DNA of 64,000 bases, from assembly GCF_020905295.1 (NCBI RefSeq), contig NZ_JAJJMM010000001.1, positions 3,348,001-3,412,000 on the forward strand, written 5' to 3'. Made by a program: the position numbers and the translations under genes. The stretch is from Flavobacterium piscisymbiosum. GTDB lineage: Bacteria; Bacteroidota; Bacteroidia; Flavobacteriales; Flavobacteriaceae. This document shows, piece after piece, positions 1 to 8,496 of the stretch. The notes beneath the pieces were generated by a model. The model saw only the letters and a list, made by a program, of their open reading frames with translations. It was not told the origin of the DNA and did no database searches. Positions within the stretch are counted from its first letter, which is position 1, and the number at the start of each line of letters is the position of its first letter.

Positions 1-86
1 TCAATAGCAGACTCGTTTGCCTGAGCGGCAAAAAAGGCAATTATCAAAAGTGATATAAAAATAACAGTTTTACGAATCCAATTCAT
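1..86 (-). CDS. N-terminus of an exported protein, cut by the window edge
   Basis: An ATG at 84-86 on the minus strand opens 28 codons that run off the window. The visible residues begin MNWIRKTVIFISLLIIAFF and continue through A-A-Q-A-N, a basic start followed by a hydrophobic core and a likely signal-peptidase site. This is a typical flavobacterial signal peptide. Nothing of the mature protein is visible, so no function can be given. Confidence 0.55.
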   Translation of the reverse strand, partial: MNWIRKTVIFISLLIIAFFAAQANESAI

Positions 87-161
87 GGTGGCGAATTTAA
101 CTCATAAAATACAATTAAAGAAATTTTAAAGAATTAATTAACTTTAAAAGTAGGGTTATTA

Positions 162-198
162 TTTTATCCTCAAAATTTTGAATGAGTTGAGGATAAAA
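162..198 (-). terminator. Hairpin downstream of the DoxX-like gene
   Basis: TTTTATCCTCAA at 162-173 pairs perfectly over 12 bases with TTGAGGATAAAA at 187-198. It lies just past the stop of the DoxX-like gene at 204, so it is a likely terminator, although the following T run is poor. Confidence 0.5.
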
Positions 199-203
199 TA
201 AAA

Positions 204-626
204 TTACTGTTGCATTTTGAAATAGTAATCAGCTGAATGTTTTCCGCTTCCGTAAAACAGGAAGAAAACGCAAACTAATAAAACGACAATTGCCAGAATT
301 AAACTTTCAGAATGCATATGCCCCATAAAATTGATGAGAATTGCCCCAAATAATATCGGTAATTGAGCTGCAATTGCCCATCTGGTAAGTAATCCGAAAA
401 AGATCATAATACCACCAATCATATGAGCTGGTGCAATATAATGTAAGAGAAACATTCCGCCGCCAAACTGATCAATTGGCGAAATTAAATCATGCAAATA
501 CTGAATGTTGGTTACAAATGAAACTCCTTTCATAAATAAAAATACACCCAAAACAATACGTACTAAATCAACTGGTAAATAAGTGTGCGCATTTGCCCAT
601 TTATTTAAACTTTTTACATTTTCCAT
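204..626 (-). CDS. DoxX-like membrane protein
   Basis: A 140-residue polytopic inner-membrane protein with about four hydrophobic segments (roughly residues 18-38, 54-78, 80-100 and 107-127). The sequence pattern VRIVLGVFLFMKGVSF near the start, and the GGGMFLLHYIAPAHMIGGIMIFFGLLTR stretch in the middle (quoted only for its pattern of glycines and histidines) match the DoxX/DoxX-like family. Members are linked to redox or quinone-related roles, but the exact role here is unknown. It is a single gene with its own downstream hairpin. The family call is fairly safe, the function is not. Confidence 0.75.
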   Translation of the reverse strand: MENVKSLNKWANAHTYLPVDLVRIVLGVFLFMKGVSFVTNIQYLHDLISPIDQFGGGMFLLHYIAPAHMIGGIMIFFGLLTRWAIAAQLPILFGAILINFMGHMHSESLILAIVVLLVCVFFLFYGSGKHSADYYFKMQQ

Positions 627-746
627 GATACTACGTGATTAAAAATTACATATAAAGTTACTACTTTTTAATGAGATATTTAATTTTAAGTATTTGAAAG
701 TGAGATTTTTGTATTTTTTTAACGCATATATCGAAATATGATAAAT

Positions 747-2375
747 TTAAACCTGAATAACTCCTAGGTTAAATGGTTTTTGAATAGGAGCATGGTTGGC
801 AGCTTCAATTCCCATAGAAATCCAGGTACGCGTATCTAAAGGATCGATGATGGCATCTGTCCATAATCTTGACGCAGCATAATAGGGAGAAGTTTGTTCG
901 TCGTATCTCGCTTTAATTTTATTAAATAATTCAGCTTCTTTGGCTTCGTCTACGATTTCTCCTTTTGCTTTAAGCGAAGAAGCTTCGATTTGGGCTAAAA
1001 CTTTTGCAGCCTGAGTTCCTCCCATAACAGCAAGTTCTGCACTTGGCCATGCAAAAATTAATCTCGGATCATAGGCTTTTCCGCACATGGCATAATTTCC
1101 TGCTCCGTACGAATTGCCGACAATTACAGTAAATTTTGGAACCACCGAATTACTAACGGCATTCACCATTTTGGCACCATCTTTTATAATTCCGCCATGT
1201 TCAGATTTTGATCCTACCATGAAACCGGTAACATCCTGAACAAATACCAACGGAATTTTTTTCTGATTACAATTGGCAATAAATCGAGTGGCTTTATCAG
1301 CACTATCAGAGTAAATAACTCCGCCAAATTGCATTTCTCCTTTTTTGGTCTTAACCACTTTTCGTTGATTGGCAACAATTCCTACCGCCCAGCCATCGAT
1401 TCTGGCATAACCGGTAATAATAGTTTGACCGTAACCATCTTTATAAGCTTCAAACTCTGAATTATCAACCAAGCGATTGATGATTTCCATCATATCGTAT
1501 TGTTCGTTTCTCGCTTTTGGCAGGATTCCGTAAATGTCTTTAGGTTCTAAAGCAGGTTTTTCAGATTTAATTCGGTTGTAGCCCGCTTTATCATAATCGC
1601 CTATTTTATCTACTATATTTTTTATTTTATCTAATGCGTCTTTATCGTCTTTAGCCTTATAATCAGTCACGCCAGAAATCTCACAATGTGTTGTGGCGCC
1701 ACCCAAAGTTTCGTTATCAATCGTTTCTCCAATGGCAGCTTTTACCAAATAGCTTCCTGCAAGAAAAATACTTCCGGTTTTATCCACAATCAAAGCTTCG
1801 TCGCTCATAATAGGTAAGTAAGCGCCACCGGCAACACAACTCCCCATAACAGCAGCAATTTGAGTAATACCCATACTGCTCATTTGCGCATTGTTTCTAA
1901 AGATTCGGCCAAAATGCTCTTTGTCAGGAAAAATTTCATCCTGAAGTGGCAAGTAAACCCCTGCGCTGTCTACCAAATAAATAATAGGCAATCTGTTTTC
2001 CATGGCAATTTCCTGCGCACGTAGATTTTTCTTTCCGGTAATAGGAAACCAGGCGCCAGCTTTTACAGTAGCATCATTGGCAACAACTATACATTGTTTG
2101 CCTTTTATGTAGCCTATTTTGATAACAACACCTCCTGAAGGACATCCGCCATGTTCTGCATACATCCCGTCTCCAACAAATCCTCCAATTTCAATACTCT
2201 TTGAGCCTTCGTCAAGCAAATAAGCGATACGCTCACGTGCGGTCATTTTTCCTTCGGCATGTAATTTTTCTATACGTTTTTCGCCTCCGCCCAATTTTAC
2301 TTTGGCAAATCTTTGTTTTAAGTCAGAAAGTAATAGTTTATTGTGATCTTCGTTTTTATTGAAGTTTAAATCCAT
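747..2375 (-). CDS. Acyl-CoA carboxylase, carboxyltransferase (beta) subunit
   Basis: A 542-residue biotin-dependent carboxyltransferase that moves CO2 from carboxybiotin to an acyl-CoA. N-terminal and C-terminal crotonase-like halves are both present: the N half has the acyl-CoA pocket GSCVAGGAYLPIMSDEA, and the C half has GNSYGAGNYAMCGKAYDPR and the oxyanion-type AVMGGTQAA. Length and the HCEISGVTDY stretch resemble methylcrotonyl-CoA carboxylase beta (leucine breakdown) more than propionyl-CoA carboxylase, but the substrate cannot be fixed from sequence. No biotin carboxylase subunit lies next to it, so the partner is elsewhere in the genome. Confidence 0.9.
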   Translation of the reverse strand: MDLNFNKNEDHNKLLLSDLKQRFAKVKLGGGEKRIEKLHAEGKMTARERIAYLLDEGSKSIEIGGFVGDGMYAEHGGCPSGGVVIKIGYIKGKQCIVVANDATVKAGAWFPITGKKNLRAQEIAMENRLPIIYLVDSAGVYLPLQDEIFPDKEHFGRIFRNNAQMSSMGITQIAAVMGSCVAGGAYLPIMSDEALIVDKTGSIFLAGSYLVKAAIGETIDNETLGGATTHCEISGVTDYKAKDDKDALDKIKNIVDKIGDYDKAGYNRIKSEKPALEPKDIYGILPKARNEQYDMMEIINRLVDNSEFEAYKDGYGQTIITGYARIDGWAVGIVANQRKVVKTKKGEMQFGGVIYSDSADKATRFIANCNQKKIPLVFVQDVTGFMVGSKSEHGGIIKDGAKMVNAVSNSVVPKFTVIVGNSYGAGNYAMCGKAYDPRLIFAWPSAELAVMGGTQAAKVLAQIEASSLKAKGEIVDEAKEAELFNKIKARYDEQTSPYYAASRLWTDAIIDPLDTRTWISMGIEAANHAPIQKPFNLGVIQV

Positions 2376-2609
2376 GATATATTGTGGTTTTTACAAAATA
2401 GTGTTGGCTAATTTACAAAATCAATTGAAACCCACATAATAAATGTTTTCTTAACTATAATAAAAAATAGGCATTGATATTTTAAAAATAATAGAGGTTT
2501 AATGAGTAATAAATGAATTTATAGATTTTATAAACCCAGCTTTTGTTTATAGATAAGCCAAAGATAAAATATGTATTAAATGGTATTTTTTGCTTTAATT
2601 TGTTATTTC

Positions 2610-2623
2610 ATACCAATTAGTAT
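2610..2623. promoter_or_regulatory. Candidate TetR operator in front of the tetR-type gene
   Basis: ATACCAATTAGTAT sits 5 bases before the regulator's ATG at 2629. It matches the core of the perfect palindrome at 3235-3256 (ATACTAGTTAGTAT) at 12 of 14 positions, which suggests autoregulation by the TetR-family protein encoded next to it. Confidence 0.5.
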
Positions 2624-2628
2624 TTTTT

Positions 2629-3222
2629 ATGTCTAAAAAAGCTGCCAATACCCGACTTACAATTCTTCAGAAAGCATTTGAATTAATTTACTCAAAAGGA
2701 TATCAAACAACAAGTATTGATGATATCATAGCGACTACACAAGTTACAAAAGGTGCATTTTATTACCATTTTAAGACCAAAGATGAAATGGGAGTTGCTA
2801 TAATCGAGGAAATTTTAAAACCTGTGATGCTCGAAAGTTTTATAAAACCGATTGAAAACTCACAAAATCCTGTTGATGATTTATATAATATGATTTCGTA
2901 TCTACTTCTTGAAGATCCTTTTTTACAAATAAGGTATGGCTGTCCTGTTGGAAATTTAACGCAGGAAATGACACCATGGAATAATCAGTTTAGTGAGGCT
3001 TTATTAGGACTAATTGATCAATGGAAGCAAACTATTGAAAAAACGATTTTAAATGCTCAGAACTCAGGTTTAATCAAAAAAGAAGTAAGTGGCGAACAAG
3101 TAGCTTTTTTTATGATATCTGGATATTGGGGGATACGAAATTTTGGAAAAATTAAGAATAATAATTCTTGCTATATTGTTTATATAAAGGAGCTTAGAAG
3201 TTATTTGGATAATTTGAAATAA
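2629..3222 (+). CDS. TetR/AcrR-family transcriptional regulator
   Basis: A 197-residue one-component regulator. Residues 8-55 form the TetR DNA-binding domain: TRLTILQKAFELIYSKGY, then TSIDDIIATTQVTKGAFYYHF with the conserved GAFYYHF recognition helix end. The C-terminal ligand domain (about 80-197) contains the CPVGNL motif common in the TetR_C_16-like/YxaF-type group. A palindrome lies immediately before this gene and a second, perfect one follows it, ahead of a small membrane-protein operon, so it probably represses both itself and that operon. The ligand is unknown. Confidence 0.88.
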   Translation: MSKKAANTRLTILQKAFELIYSKGYQTTSIDDIIATTQVTKGAFYYHFKTKDEMGVAIIEEILKPVMLESFIKPIENSQNPVDDLYNMISYLLLEDPFLQIRYGCPVGNLTQEMTPWNNQFSEALLGLIDQWKQTIEKTILNAQNSGLIKKEVSGEQVAFFMISGYWGIRNFGKIKNNNSCYIVYIKELRSYLDNLK

Positions 3223-3234
3223 AATTTAAAACTA

Positions 3235-3256
3235 AAACATACTAGTTAGTATGTTT
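3235..3256. promoter_or_regulatory. Perfect palindromic operator, probable TetR site
   Basis: AAACATACTA, two spacer bases GT, then the exact complement TAGTATGTTT: a 22-bp perfect palindrome. It begins 12 bases after the tetR-type stop and ends 6 bases before a -7 element, ideally placed to block the promoter of the following operon. Confidence 0.65.
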
Positions 3257-3262
3257 TTTGAA

Positions 3263-3270
3263 TATATTTG
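3263..3270 (+). promoter_or_regulatory. Promoter -7 element (TATATTTG)
   Basis: TATATTTG matches the flavobacterial -7 consensus TAnnTTTG exactly, 21 bases before the ATG at 3292. The palindrome at 3235-3256 occupies the -33 region. Confidence 0.6.
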
Positions 3271-3291
3271 CATTGTCTTAATTTTAAAACA

Positions 3292-3750
3292 ATGTATACA
3301 ACACTATTATTTTGCCATTCGATTCTACGGTGGTTTGTTTTAGGAAGTTTATTCTACTCGATTTTTATAGCTTACAAAGGTTATTCGCTAAAATTATCTT
3401 TCACTAAAAAAGATAATTTAGTCAGGCACTGGACGGCAACTATTGCCCATATTCAATTGATTTTTGGAATATTAATTTATGTGCAAAGTCCTATTGTAAA
3501 ATACTTTTGGGCAAATTTTACAACCGCTATTCAAAATATTGATGCCGCTTTTTTTGGATTGATTCATATTGTATTAATGCTGGTTTCGATTGTTTTAATA
3601 ACAATTGGCTCCGCTTTGGCAAAAAGAAAAGAAAGTGATCGCGATAAATTTAAAACCATGTTAGTTTGGTTTTCTATTGCAGTACTAATCATTTTTATAG
3701 CAATTCCGTGGCCATTCTCATTTCTCGCAAACCGACCTTATTTTAGATAA
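3292..3750 (+). CDS. Four-helix conserved membrane protein
   Basis: 152 residues from ATG 3292. I chose this start over an in-frame ATG at 3268 because it follows the -7 element at the right distance and gives the usual beginning MYTTLLFCHSILRWFVLG. Four hydrophobic segments are visible (about 3-27, 50-68, 84-107 and 118-140 from this start). Relatives in Flavobacteriaceae carry the same H-S-x-L-R-W motif near the N-terminus and are of unknown function, sometimes labelled cytochrome B-like. It is the first gene of a three-gene unit, with one base separating it from the next ATG. Confidence 0.65.
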   Translation: MYTTLLFCHSILRWFVLGSLFYSIFIAYKGYSLKLSFTKKDNLVRHWTATIAHIQLIFGILIYVQSPIVKYFWANFTTAIQNIDAAFFGLIHIVLMLVSIVLITIGSALAKRKESDRDKFKTMLVWFSIAVLIIFIAIPWPFSFLANRPYFR

Positions 3751-3751
3751 C

Positions 3752-4063
3752 ATGAAAAATTTATTAAAAACCAATACCGGACGATTACGAATTATTGGAT
3801 TTCTTGAAGGACCCTCTCTATTAACGTTACTTTTTATAGCAATGCCTATGAAGTATTTATTTGAAATGCCTTTTCTAACAAGGCCAATAGGAACCATACA
3901 TGGCGCTTTATTTCTGCTTTTTATTTTTAATACTTTGAGTGTTGGTGTAGAGCAAAACTGGAATTTTAAAGACACTACCTGGAAAGTGCTTTTGGCGTGT
4001 GTTATTCCGTTTGGAACTTTTTATATCGATGCTAAAATTCTAAGTAAAATTAAAAACCAGTAA
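3752..4063 (+). CDS. DUF3817 integral membrane protein
   Basis: 103 residues with three hydrophobic segments. The family signature is clear: RLRIIGFLEGPSLLTLL at residues 10-26, MPMKYLFEMP, and the central G-T-I-H-G-A-L-F-L-L-F run. DUF3817 proteins are small inner-membrane proteins without a known biochemical role. It starts one base after the stop of the preceding gene and is followed by another gene 5 bases downstream, so the three are co-transcribed and probably under TetR control. Confidence 0.8.
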   Translation: MKNLLKTNTGRLRIIGFLEGPSLLTLLFIAMPMKYLFEMPFLTRPIGTIHGALFLLFIFNTLSVGVEQNWNFKDTTWKVLLACVIPFGTFYIDAKILSKIKNQ

Positions 4064-4068
4064 TAACT

Positions 4069-4275
4069 ATGATTTTTGTATTTAAAACAAACGTTGATAA
4101 TATATCAAAAGTAAAAAAGATAGCGCCTAAACTGAATAAGTTATTTCCTAATTCGAAATGGAATTTTGATTTGGAAGATTGTGATAATATTCTAAGATTC
4201 GAATGTAGTGACAATATTATCGAGAAGGTAATTTTTTTAATGAAAGTTGTAGGCTTTGAATGCGAAGCTTTATAA
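4069..4275 (+). CDS. Small ferredoxin-fold-like protein (HMA-like, no metal cysteines)
   Basis: 68 residues, no membrane segment. The predicted beta-alpha-beta-beta-alpha-beta order (MIFVFKTNV, a helix with VKKIAPKLNKLF, WNFDLED, ILRFEC, a helix IEKVIFLMKVV, then FECEAL) is what small heavy-metal-associated-like proteins show, but the CxxC metal motif is absent. Last gene of the operon; it starts 5 bases after the DUF3817 stop and is followed by a hairpin terminator. Function unknown. Confidence 0.6.
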   Translation: MIFVFKTNVDNISKVKKIAPKLNKLFPNSKWNFDLEDCDNILRFECSDNIIEKVIFLMKVVGFECEAL

Positions 4276-4283
4276 AACAAAAA

Positions 4284-4307
4284 ACAGAAGCAAGCTTCTG
4301 TTTTTTT
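4284..4307. terminator. Bidirectional terminator
   Basis: ACAGAAG and CTTCTGT form a 7-8 bp stem (4284-4301) followed by seven T's on the plus strand. It sits between the convergent 3' ends of the 4069 gene and lpxD. Confidence 0.75.
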
Positions 4308-4328
4308 ATATGCATAAAATAATGACTT

Positions 4329-5327
4329 TTATTTTTTAGAATCGCCAACCATTCTTTTTAGAATTGCCCATTGTTTTAAGGCATCACGAGCTTCGACAGC
4401 AGGATATCCTAACATTGTTTTTCCGGCAGGAATATCACCAACGACTCCTGAACCAGCTCCAACAATAGCGCCGTCTCCTATAGTAGTATGATCTTTTATA
4501 GAAGCGCTTCCGCCAATAATAACACCATTTCCTAATGTTACAGAACCAGCTAAACCGCTATTTCCGGCCATAATACAAAATTTACCTAATTTACTATTAT
4601 GTCCAATTTGAACTAAATTATCGATTTTGCATCCGTCTCCAAGAACTGTAGAACTAAATTTTCCACGATCAACGCAAGTATTTGCTCCAATTTCAACACC
4701 GTTACCAATAATTACATTTCCAATTTGTGGAATTTTCACTAAACCTTTTTCACTACAAGGACGAAATCCGAAACCATCAGCTCCGATTGTTGCGTTTGGG
4801 TGAATGATACAATCATTACCAATATGACAACGTTCACGAACTACAGCCCCTGACCAAATAATTGTATTTTTACCAATAGTACATTCGTCTAAAATGGTAA
4901 CATTTGGATAAATAGTAACATTTGCACCAATTTCAACTTTTGGACCAATATAGCAACCAGCACCAATTCTTGCACCTTCGCCAATAATAGCTGTTTCATC
5001 AACATTAGCTGATTTATGGATATTATTACGAAATATTGGAGTAGGAGGTGCAAAAAGTGCTAAAATTTGAGACATAGCCAAATCAGCATTTTTTACTTTT
5101 ATAAAAGCACGATTATCTCCGGGTTCAATTGAAATATCTTCGTTAACAACTGCAATTGAAGCTTTTGATCCTTCCCAAAATTTTTCATATTTTTTATTTC
5201 CTATAAATGAAATTTCAGAAGTGGTGGCTTTTTCTAATTGTTCTGTTGCGGTTATGCTTTGCGAAGTTGTGCCGTAAATTACGCCATTAATAACTTCATT
5301 AATTTCTTGAATTGAATAGGATTTCAT
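4329..5327 (-). CDS. lpxD: UDP-3-O-acylglucosamine N-acyltransferase LpxD
   Basis: 332 residues, close to the family's usual length. LpxD adds the second acyl chain to UDP-3-O-acylglucosamine in lipid A synthesis, in the cytoplasm, using acyl-ACP. The N-terminal uridine-binding domain (about 1-100) contains ISFIGNKKYEKFWEGSKA; it is followed by a long left-handed beta-helix of hexapeptide repeats (about 100-310: AIIGEGARIGAGCYIGPKVEIGAN type) and the helical C-terminus. The catalytic histidine lies in LVQIGHNSKLGK. It stands alone here, outside any lpx cluster. Confidence 0.93.
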   Translation of the reverse strand: MKSYSIQEINEVINGVIYGTTSQSITATEQLEKATTSEISFIGNKKYEKFWEGSKASIAVVNEDISIEPGDNRAFIKVKNADLAMSQILALFAPPTPIFRNNIHKSANVDETAIIGEGARIGAGCYIGPKVEIGANVTIYPNVTILDECTIGKNTIIWSGAVVRERCHIGNDCIIHPNATIGADGFGFRPCSEKGLVKIPQIGNVIIGNGVEIGANTCVDRGKFSSTVLGDGCKIDNLVQIGHNSKLGKFCIMAGNSGLAGSVTLGNGVIIGGSASIKDHTTIGDGAIVGAGSGVVGDIPAGKTMLGYPAVEARDALKQWAILKRMVGDSKK

Positions 5328-5886
5328 CGAATGATTTTAATTGTTTTAGGGGTTAATTCGCACCAAATAAAATCAATTAGATTTAAATTACCTAATCTTA
5401 TTTTGAAGTTTTTTATATAGTATTTTAAATAATAGTTTAAATATTACAATTTTAACATAAAATCTATTAATTTTTTGATTGATTTTGAATTGTCAGACCG
5501 TGATGTAAACTTTATGTCTGATATTTTGTAGGTTTTAAAGTGTTAGTTTCTAAATTTAAAACTAAGTATTTTAGGTAATTATTATGATGTTATCTTGTTT
5601 TAAATCAATTGGTTTTTATCTTTAAAATGGCTTTGTGAGCGATTGCAAAAGCATCATGATATTTTGTAGGTTTATGATCTGTGAATTTAAAAACGCTTTT
5701 TTGAATCACACTACAGAATATTTAAAGAAAGATAAATGAAAATGGTAAGATTGATTTCAGTTTTTTGATTGAATTTTCAAATTATTTTTTATAGATATTA
5801 TAATTAGTAAGTTAAATCTTATTTTTTTAAAGGTTTTCTTTTTTGAAATTATTTTAAAAACTGCTTTTAGAACAGAATTAAAATTA
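5328..5886. other. Long AT-rich gap without a recognisable gene
   Basis: About 560 bases between lpxD and the msrB terminator. No open frame of note was seen. The phrase TGATATTTTGTAGGTTT occurs twice, near 5519 and 5657, as a direct repeat. The lpxD promoter must lie at the left end, but no clean TAnnTTTG element was found. Confidence 0.4.
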
Positions 5887-5922
5887 AAAAGCGACTCCTT
5901 TTTATTAAAGTGAATCGCTTTT
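5887..5922 (-). terminator. msrB terminator
   Basis: AAAAGCGA at 5887-5894 pairs with TCGCTTTT at 5915-5922. Read on the minus strand the stem is followed by T's, just after the msrB stop at 5929. Confidence 0.65.
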
Positions 5923-5928
5923 AAAATA

Positions 5929-6375
5929 TTATTCTTTTATTTTAGAAAGAGAAATAGCATTAATACAATAACGCAAACCGCTTGGTTCAGGACCATCAGG
6001 AAACACGTGTCCCAAATGTGCATCGCAGGTATTGCAAACCACCTCAACACGAATCATTCCGTATGATTTGTCTGCATGATAAGCAATAGCATTTTCTTTT
6101 AATGGTTGTGTAAAAGAAGGCCAGCCTGTTCCTGATTCGAATTTCTCGGTTGCGTCAAAAAGTAAAGTGCCACAACATTTACATTCATAAATTCCCGGAT
6201 CGAATAAACTGCAAAGTTCAGAACTAAAAGATCTTTCGGTGCCTTTTAATCGTGCCACCTGAAATTCTTCCGGCGTTAAAAGCTGTTTCCATTCTTCTGG
6301 TGTTTTCTCCACTCTTTTATCCGGAGTTGGATTTCCTTTATTCGTAAAACGAATTATATCTGCCCATTTTATCAT
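5929..6375 (-). CDS. msrB: Peptide-methionine (R)-S-oxide reductase MsrB
   Basis: 148 residues. MsrB reduces methionine-R-sulfoxide in oxidised proteins. Two zinc-binding CxxC pairs are present (ECKCCG around residue 85 and CNTCDAH around residue 115), with the substrate motif FESGTGWPSF and the C-terminal GLRYCINAISL that carries the active cysteine. No signal peptide is seen, so it works in the cytoplasm. Single gene with its own terminator. Confidence 0.95.
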   Translation of the reverse strand: MIKWADIIRFTNKGNPTPDKRVEKTPEEWKQLLTPEEFQVARLKGTERSFSSELCSLFDPGIYECKCCGTLLFDATEKFESGTGWPSFTQPLKENAIAYHADKSYGMIRVEVVCNTCDAHLGHVFPDGPEPSGLRYCINAISLSKIKE

Positions 6376-6465
6376 TGTCGTAATTTTAAATTAAAAAGAT
6401 TGAACTATTCTTAAGATACTTAAAAGGTAATAAGAATATTTACTGTTACTTATAAAAGTAAATAA

Positions 6466-7320
6466 TTAATTATCAAATGGATAATTTTCATATCGTTTAT
6501 ATTCTCCGGTTTCGCAATTTATTTTAACCACATAATGTTTAAGGTTTCTGGGAACTAAGTCATCAGGAAGTGTTCCTGATTCTGTTTCTTCGCCAAATAT
6601 GTAGTAACTATTTTTTGGGCCAACCTCAATTCCGTCAGTTGTGATTGATCTAAAAACCTGATCTTTTCTTTTTTCTTTCAGGATACGATCTGCGTCTTTT
6701 ATTTTTATTTTGCTTTTTTTGGCAAAATTATAATACTCGATACTATCTGATACGCTAATTTTACGAATATGTTTTGATACTTCGGGATTAATCCAACCGT
6801 GTTCCCTGAAAAGTACCGGTCGCAAAAAAACTTCATTGTTAATTGTAGGATTATCAGAAAATCTACAGTCATTACTTCCAACATATCCCGTCATTCCGTA
6901 ATGTAAGTAAGCATAATGATGATAGCCCGAAATATAATAATGTAATTTGTTTTGTGTGGTAACTACAATGGTGTCTGTTTTCAAGAATGTTTTATAAGGA
7001 ATATTGATGGATTTATATTCATCATAACTGGTTCTTTTATTGAACCCATTTTTAATCAATGTGTCCTGAATAAATTTTCCTTGTCTTAGTATCTGAAACT
7101 TAAGAATATTAATTTCATTCTTTTTGAATTTTGCAAACTGAATCTCAGGTTGTTCAGTAATAAGTTTGACTGTATCGCATTCTTTTGAGAACTCGACTGC
7201 ATCAATTTCGGCTTGTTTTTTTCGGTGATCTGATGACCACAAGAACCAACCAATCATTATTGCTACCAGAGTAATAAAAACACCTATTATTACTAAACAA
7301 CCTTTGATATATTTATTCAT
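6466..7320 (-). CDS. Membrane-anchored hypothetical protein downstream of prfB
   Basis: 284 residues, not recognised. Residues 7-29 are a single membrane anchor (CLVIIGVFITLVAIMIGWFLW); the rest is polar, rich in Lys, Ile and Tyr, with the motif HYYISGYHHYAYLHYGMTGYVG around residues 125-150 and no known catalytic signature. The orientation is probably N-in with the domain in the periplasm. Its ATG directly follows the prfB stop with no gap, so it is likely expressed from the prfB transcript. Confidence 0.6.
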   Translation of the reverse strand: MNKYIKGCLVIIGVFITLVAIMIGWFLWSSDHRKKQAEIDAVEFSKECDTVKLITEQPEIQFAKFKKNEINILKFQILRQGKFIQDTLIKNGFNKRTSYDEYKSINIPYKTFLKTDTIVVTTQNKLHYYISGYHHYAYLHYGMTGYVGSNDCRFSDNPTINNEVFLRPVLFREHGWINPEVSKHIRKISVSDSIEYYNFAKKSKIKIKDADRILKEKRKDQVFRSITTDGIEVGPKNSYYIFGEETESGTLPDDLVPRNLKHYVVKINCETGEYKRYENYPFDN

Positions 7321-8419
7321 TTATTCTTCCTCTTTTTGCCCCATCATCATTAAAAATGCTTTTAGGAAAGGATCAATATTCCCGTTCATAACGCCATCGA
7401 CATCACTGGTTTCATAGCCTGTACGAACATCTTTTACTAACTTATACGGCTGCATTACGTAATTACGTATTTGCGAACCCCATTCGATTTTCATTTTTCC
7501 GGCTTCGATATCAGCGCGTTGTGCTTGCTGTTTCTTCAATTCGATTTCATACAATTGCGAACGTAGCATTTGCATGGCACGTTGTCTGTTGTCTTGCTGA
7601 GATCGGGTTTCAGAACATTGAATCTGGATTCCGGTTGGTTTGTGTACCAATTGTACTTTGGTTTCAACCTTATTCACATTTTGTCCTCCGGCACCACTGG
7701 ATCGTGAAGTTGTAATTTCGATATCGGCAGGATTAATGTCGATTTCGATACTGTCATCAACAAGCGGATAAACATATACAGATGCAAATGAAGTATGACG
7801 TTTAGCATTACTATCAAAAGGAGAGATTCGAACCAAGCGATGTACGCCGTTTTCTCCTTTTAAATATCCAAAAGAATAATCGCCCTCAAACTCCAGCGTA
7901 ACGGTTTTAATTCCCGCAACCTCGCCAGCCTGAAAGTTCAGTTCTTTTATCTTAAAACCATAACTTTCGCCCCACATCATATACATACGCATTAGCATTC
8001 CTGCCCAATCACAACTTTCGGTTCCGCCCGCACCAGCAGTAATTTGTACTACGGCACTCAAACTGTCTCCTTCGTCTGAAAGCATGTTTTTAAATTCGAT
8101 GTTTTCGATATGAGCTTGCGTTGTATTGTAATGCTCGTCTAATTCTTCTGCAGAAAGTTCCTCTTCCTTATAAAAATCATACGCTAGTTGCAATTCATCT
8201 GTAAGTTCGATGGCTTTGTTATAATCTTCGATCCATTTTTTCTTGTTTCGAAGGTTTTTTACAATGACTTCGGCTTCTTTTGCATTGTTCCAAAAGTCTG
8301 GTGCGAAGGTTTTTTCTTCTTCGTTGGCAATTTCAATTAGTTTGGCATCAACGTCAAAGATACCTCCTCAACGCACCAAGGCGCTCCACAATACCTTTTA
8401 TTTGTTCGGTAGTTGTCAT
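7321..8419 (-). CDS. prfB: Peptide chain release factor 2 (programmed +1 frameshift)
   Basis: RF2 reads UAA and UGA stops. The gene starts at ATG 8417-8419, runs 21 codons to an in-frame TGA (8354-8356), and continues in the +1 frame to the stop at 7321, giving 365 residues, the normal RF2 length. Read through the shift, the N-terminus is normal coding (..LRRYL then [11 protein letters not shown]). Downstream, the stop-codon recognition motif SPF is at residues 199-201 and the peptidyl-hydrolysis motif GGQ at 244-246. A naive ORF call would lose the first 75 residues. Low RF2 favours the shift, so the protein controls its own synthesis. The following hypothetical gene abuts it. Confidence 0.96.
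8354..8368 (-). promoter_or_regulatory. prfB recoding site: internal Shine-Dalgarno plus shifty CTT-TGA-C
   Basis: On the minus strand the bases read AGGAGG-TAT-CTT-TGA-C. This is the classical RF2 frameshift signal: an SD-like AGGAGG three bases before the slippery CUU codon, then UGA followed by C, a weak stop context. The TATCTTTGAC core is the same as in E. coli. Confidence 0.95.
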
Positions 8420-8496
8420 AAATTAATAGTAGTTTTTATTGTTTCTTGAATTTTACGTGATTATTGAAGCTTATAGAAAAAGAACTCTTAATAAAC

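Noticed and set aside
3718..4280. Minus-strand ORFs opposite the 3292-4275 operon
   Set aside because: Shadows of three plus-strand genes that have operon spacing and family matches.
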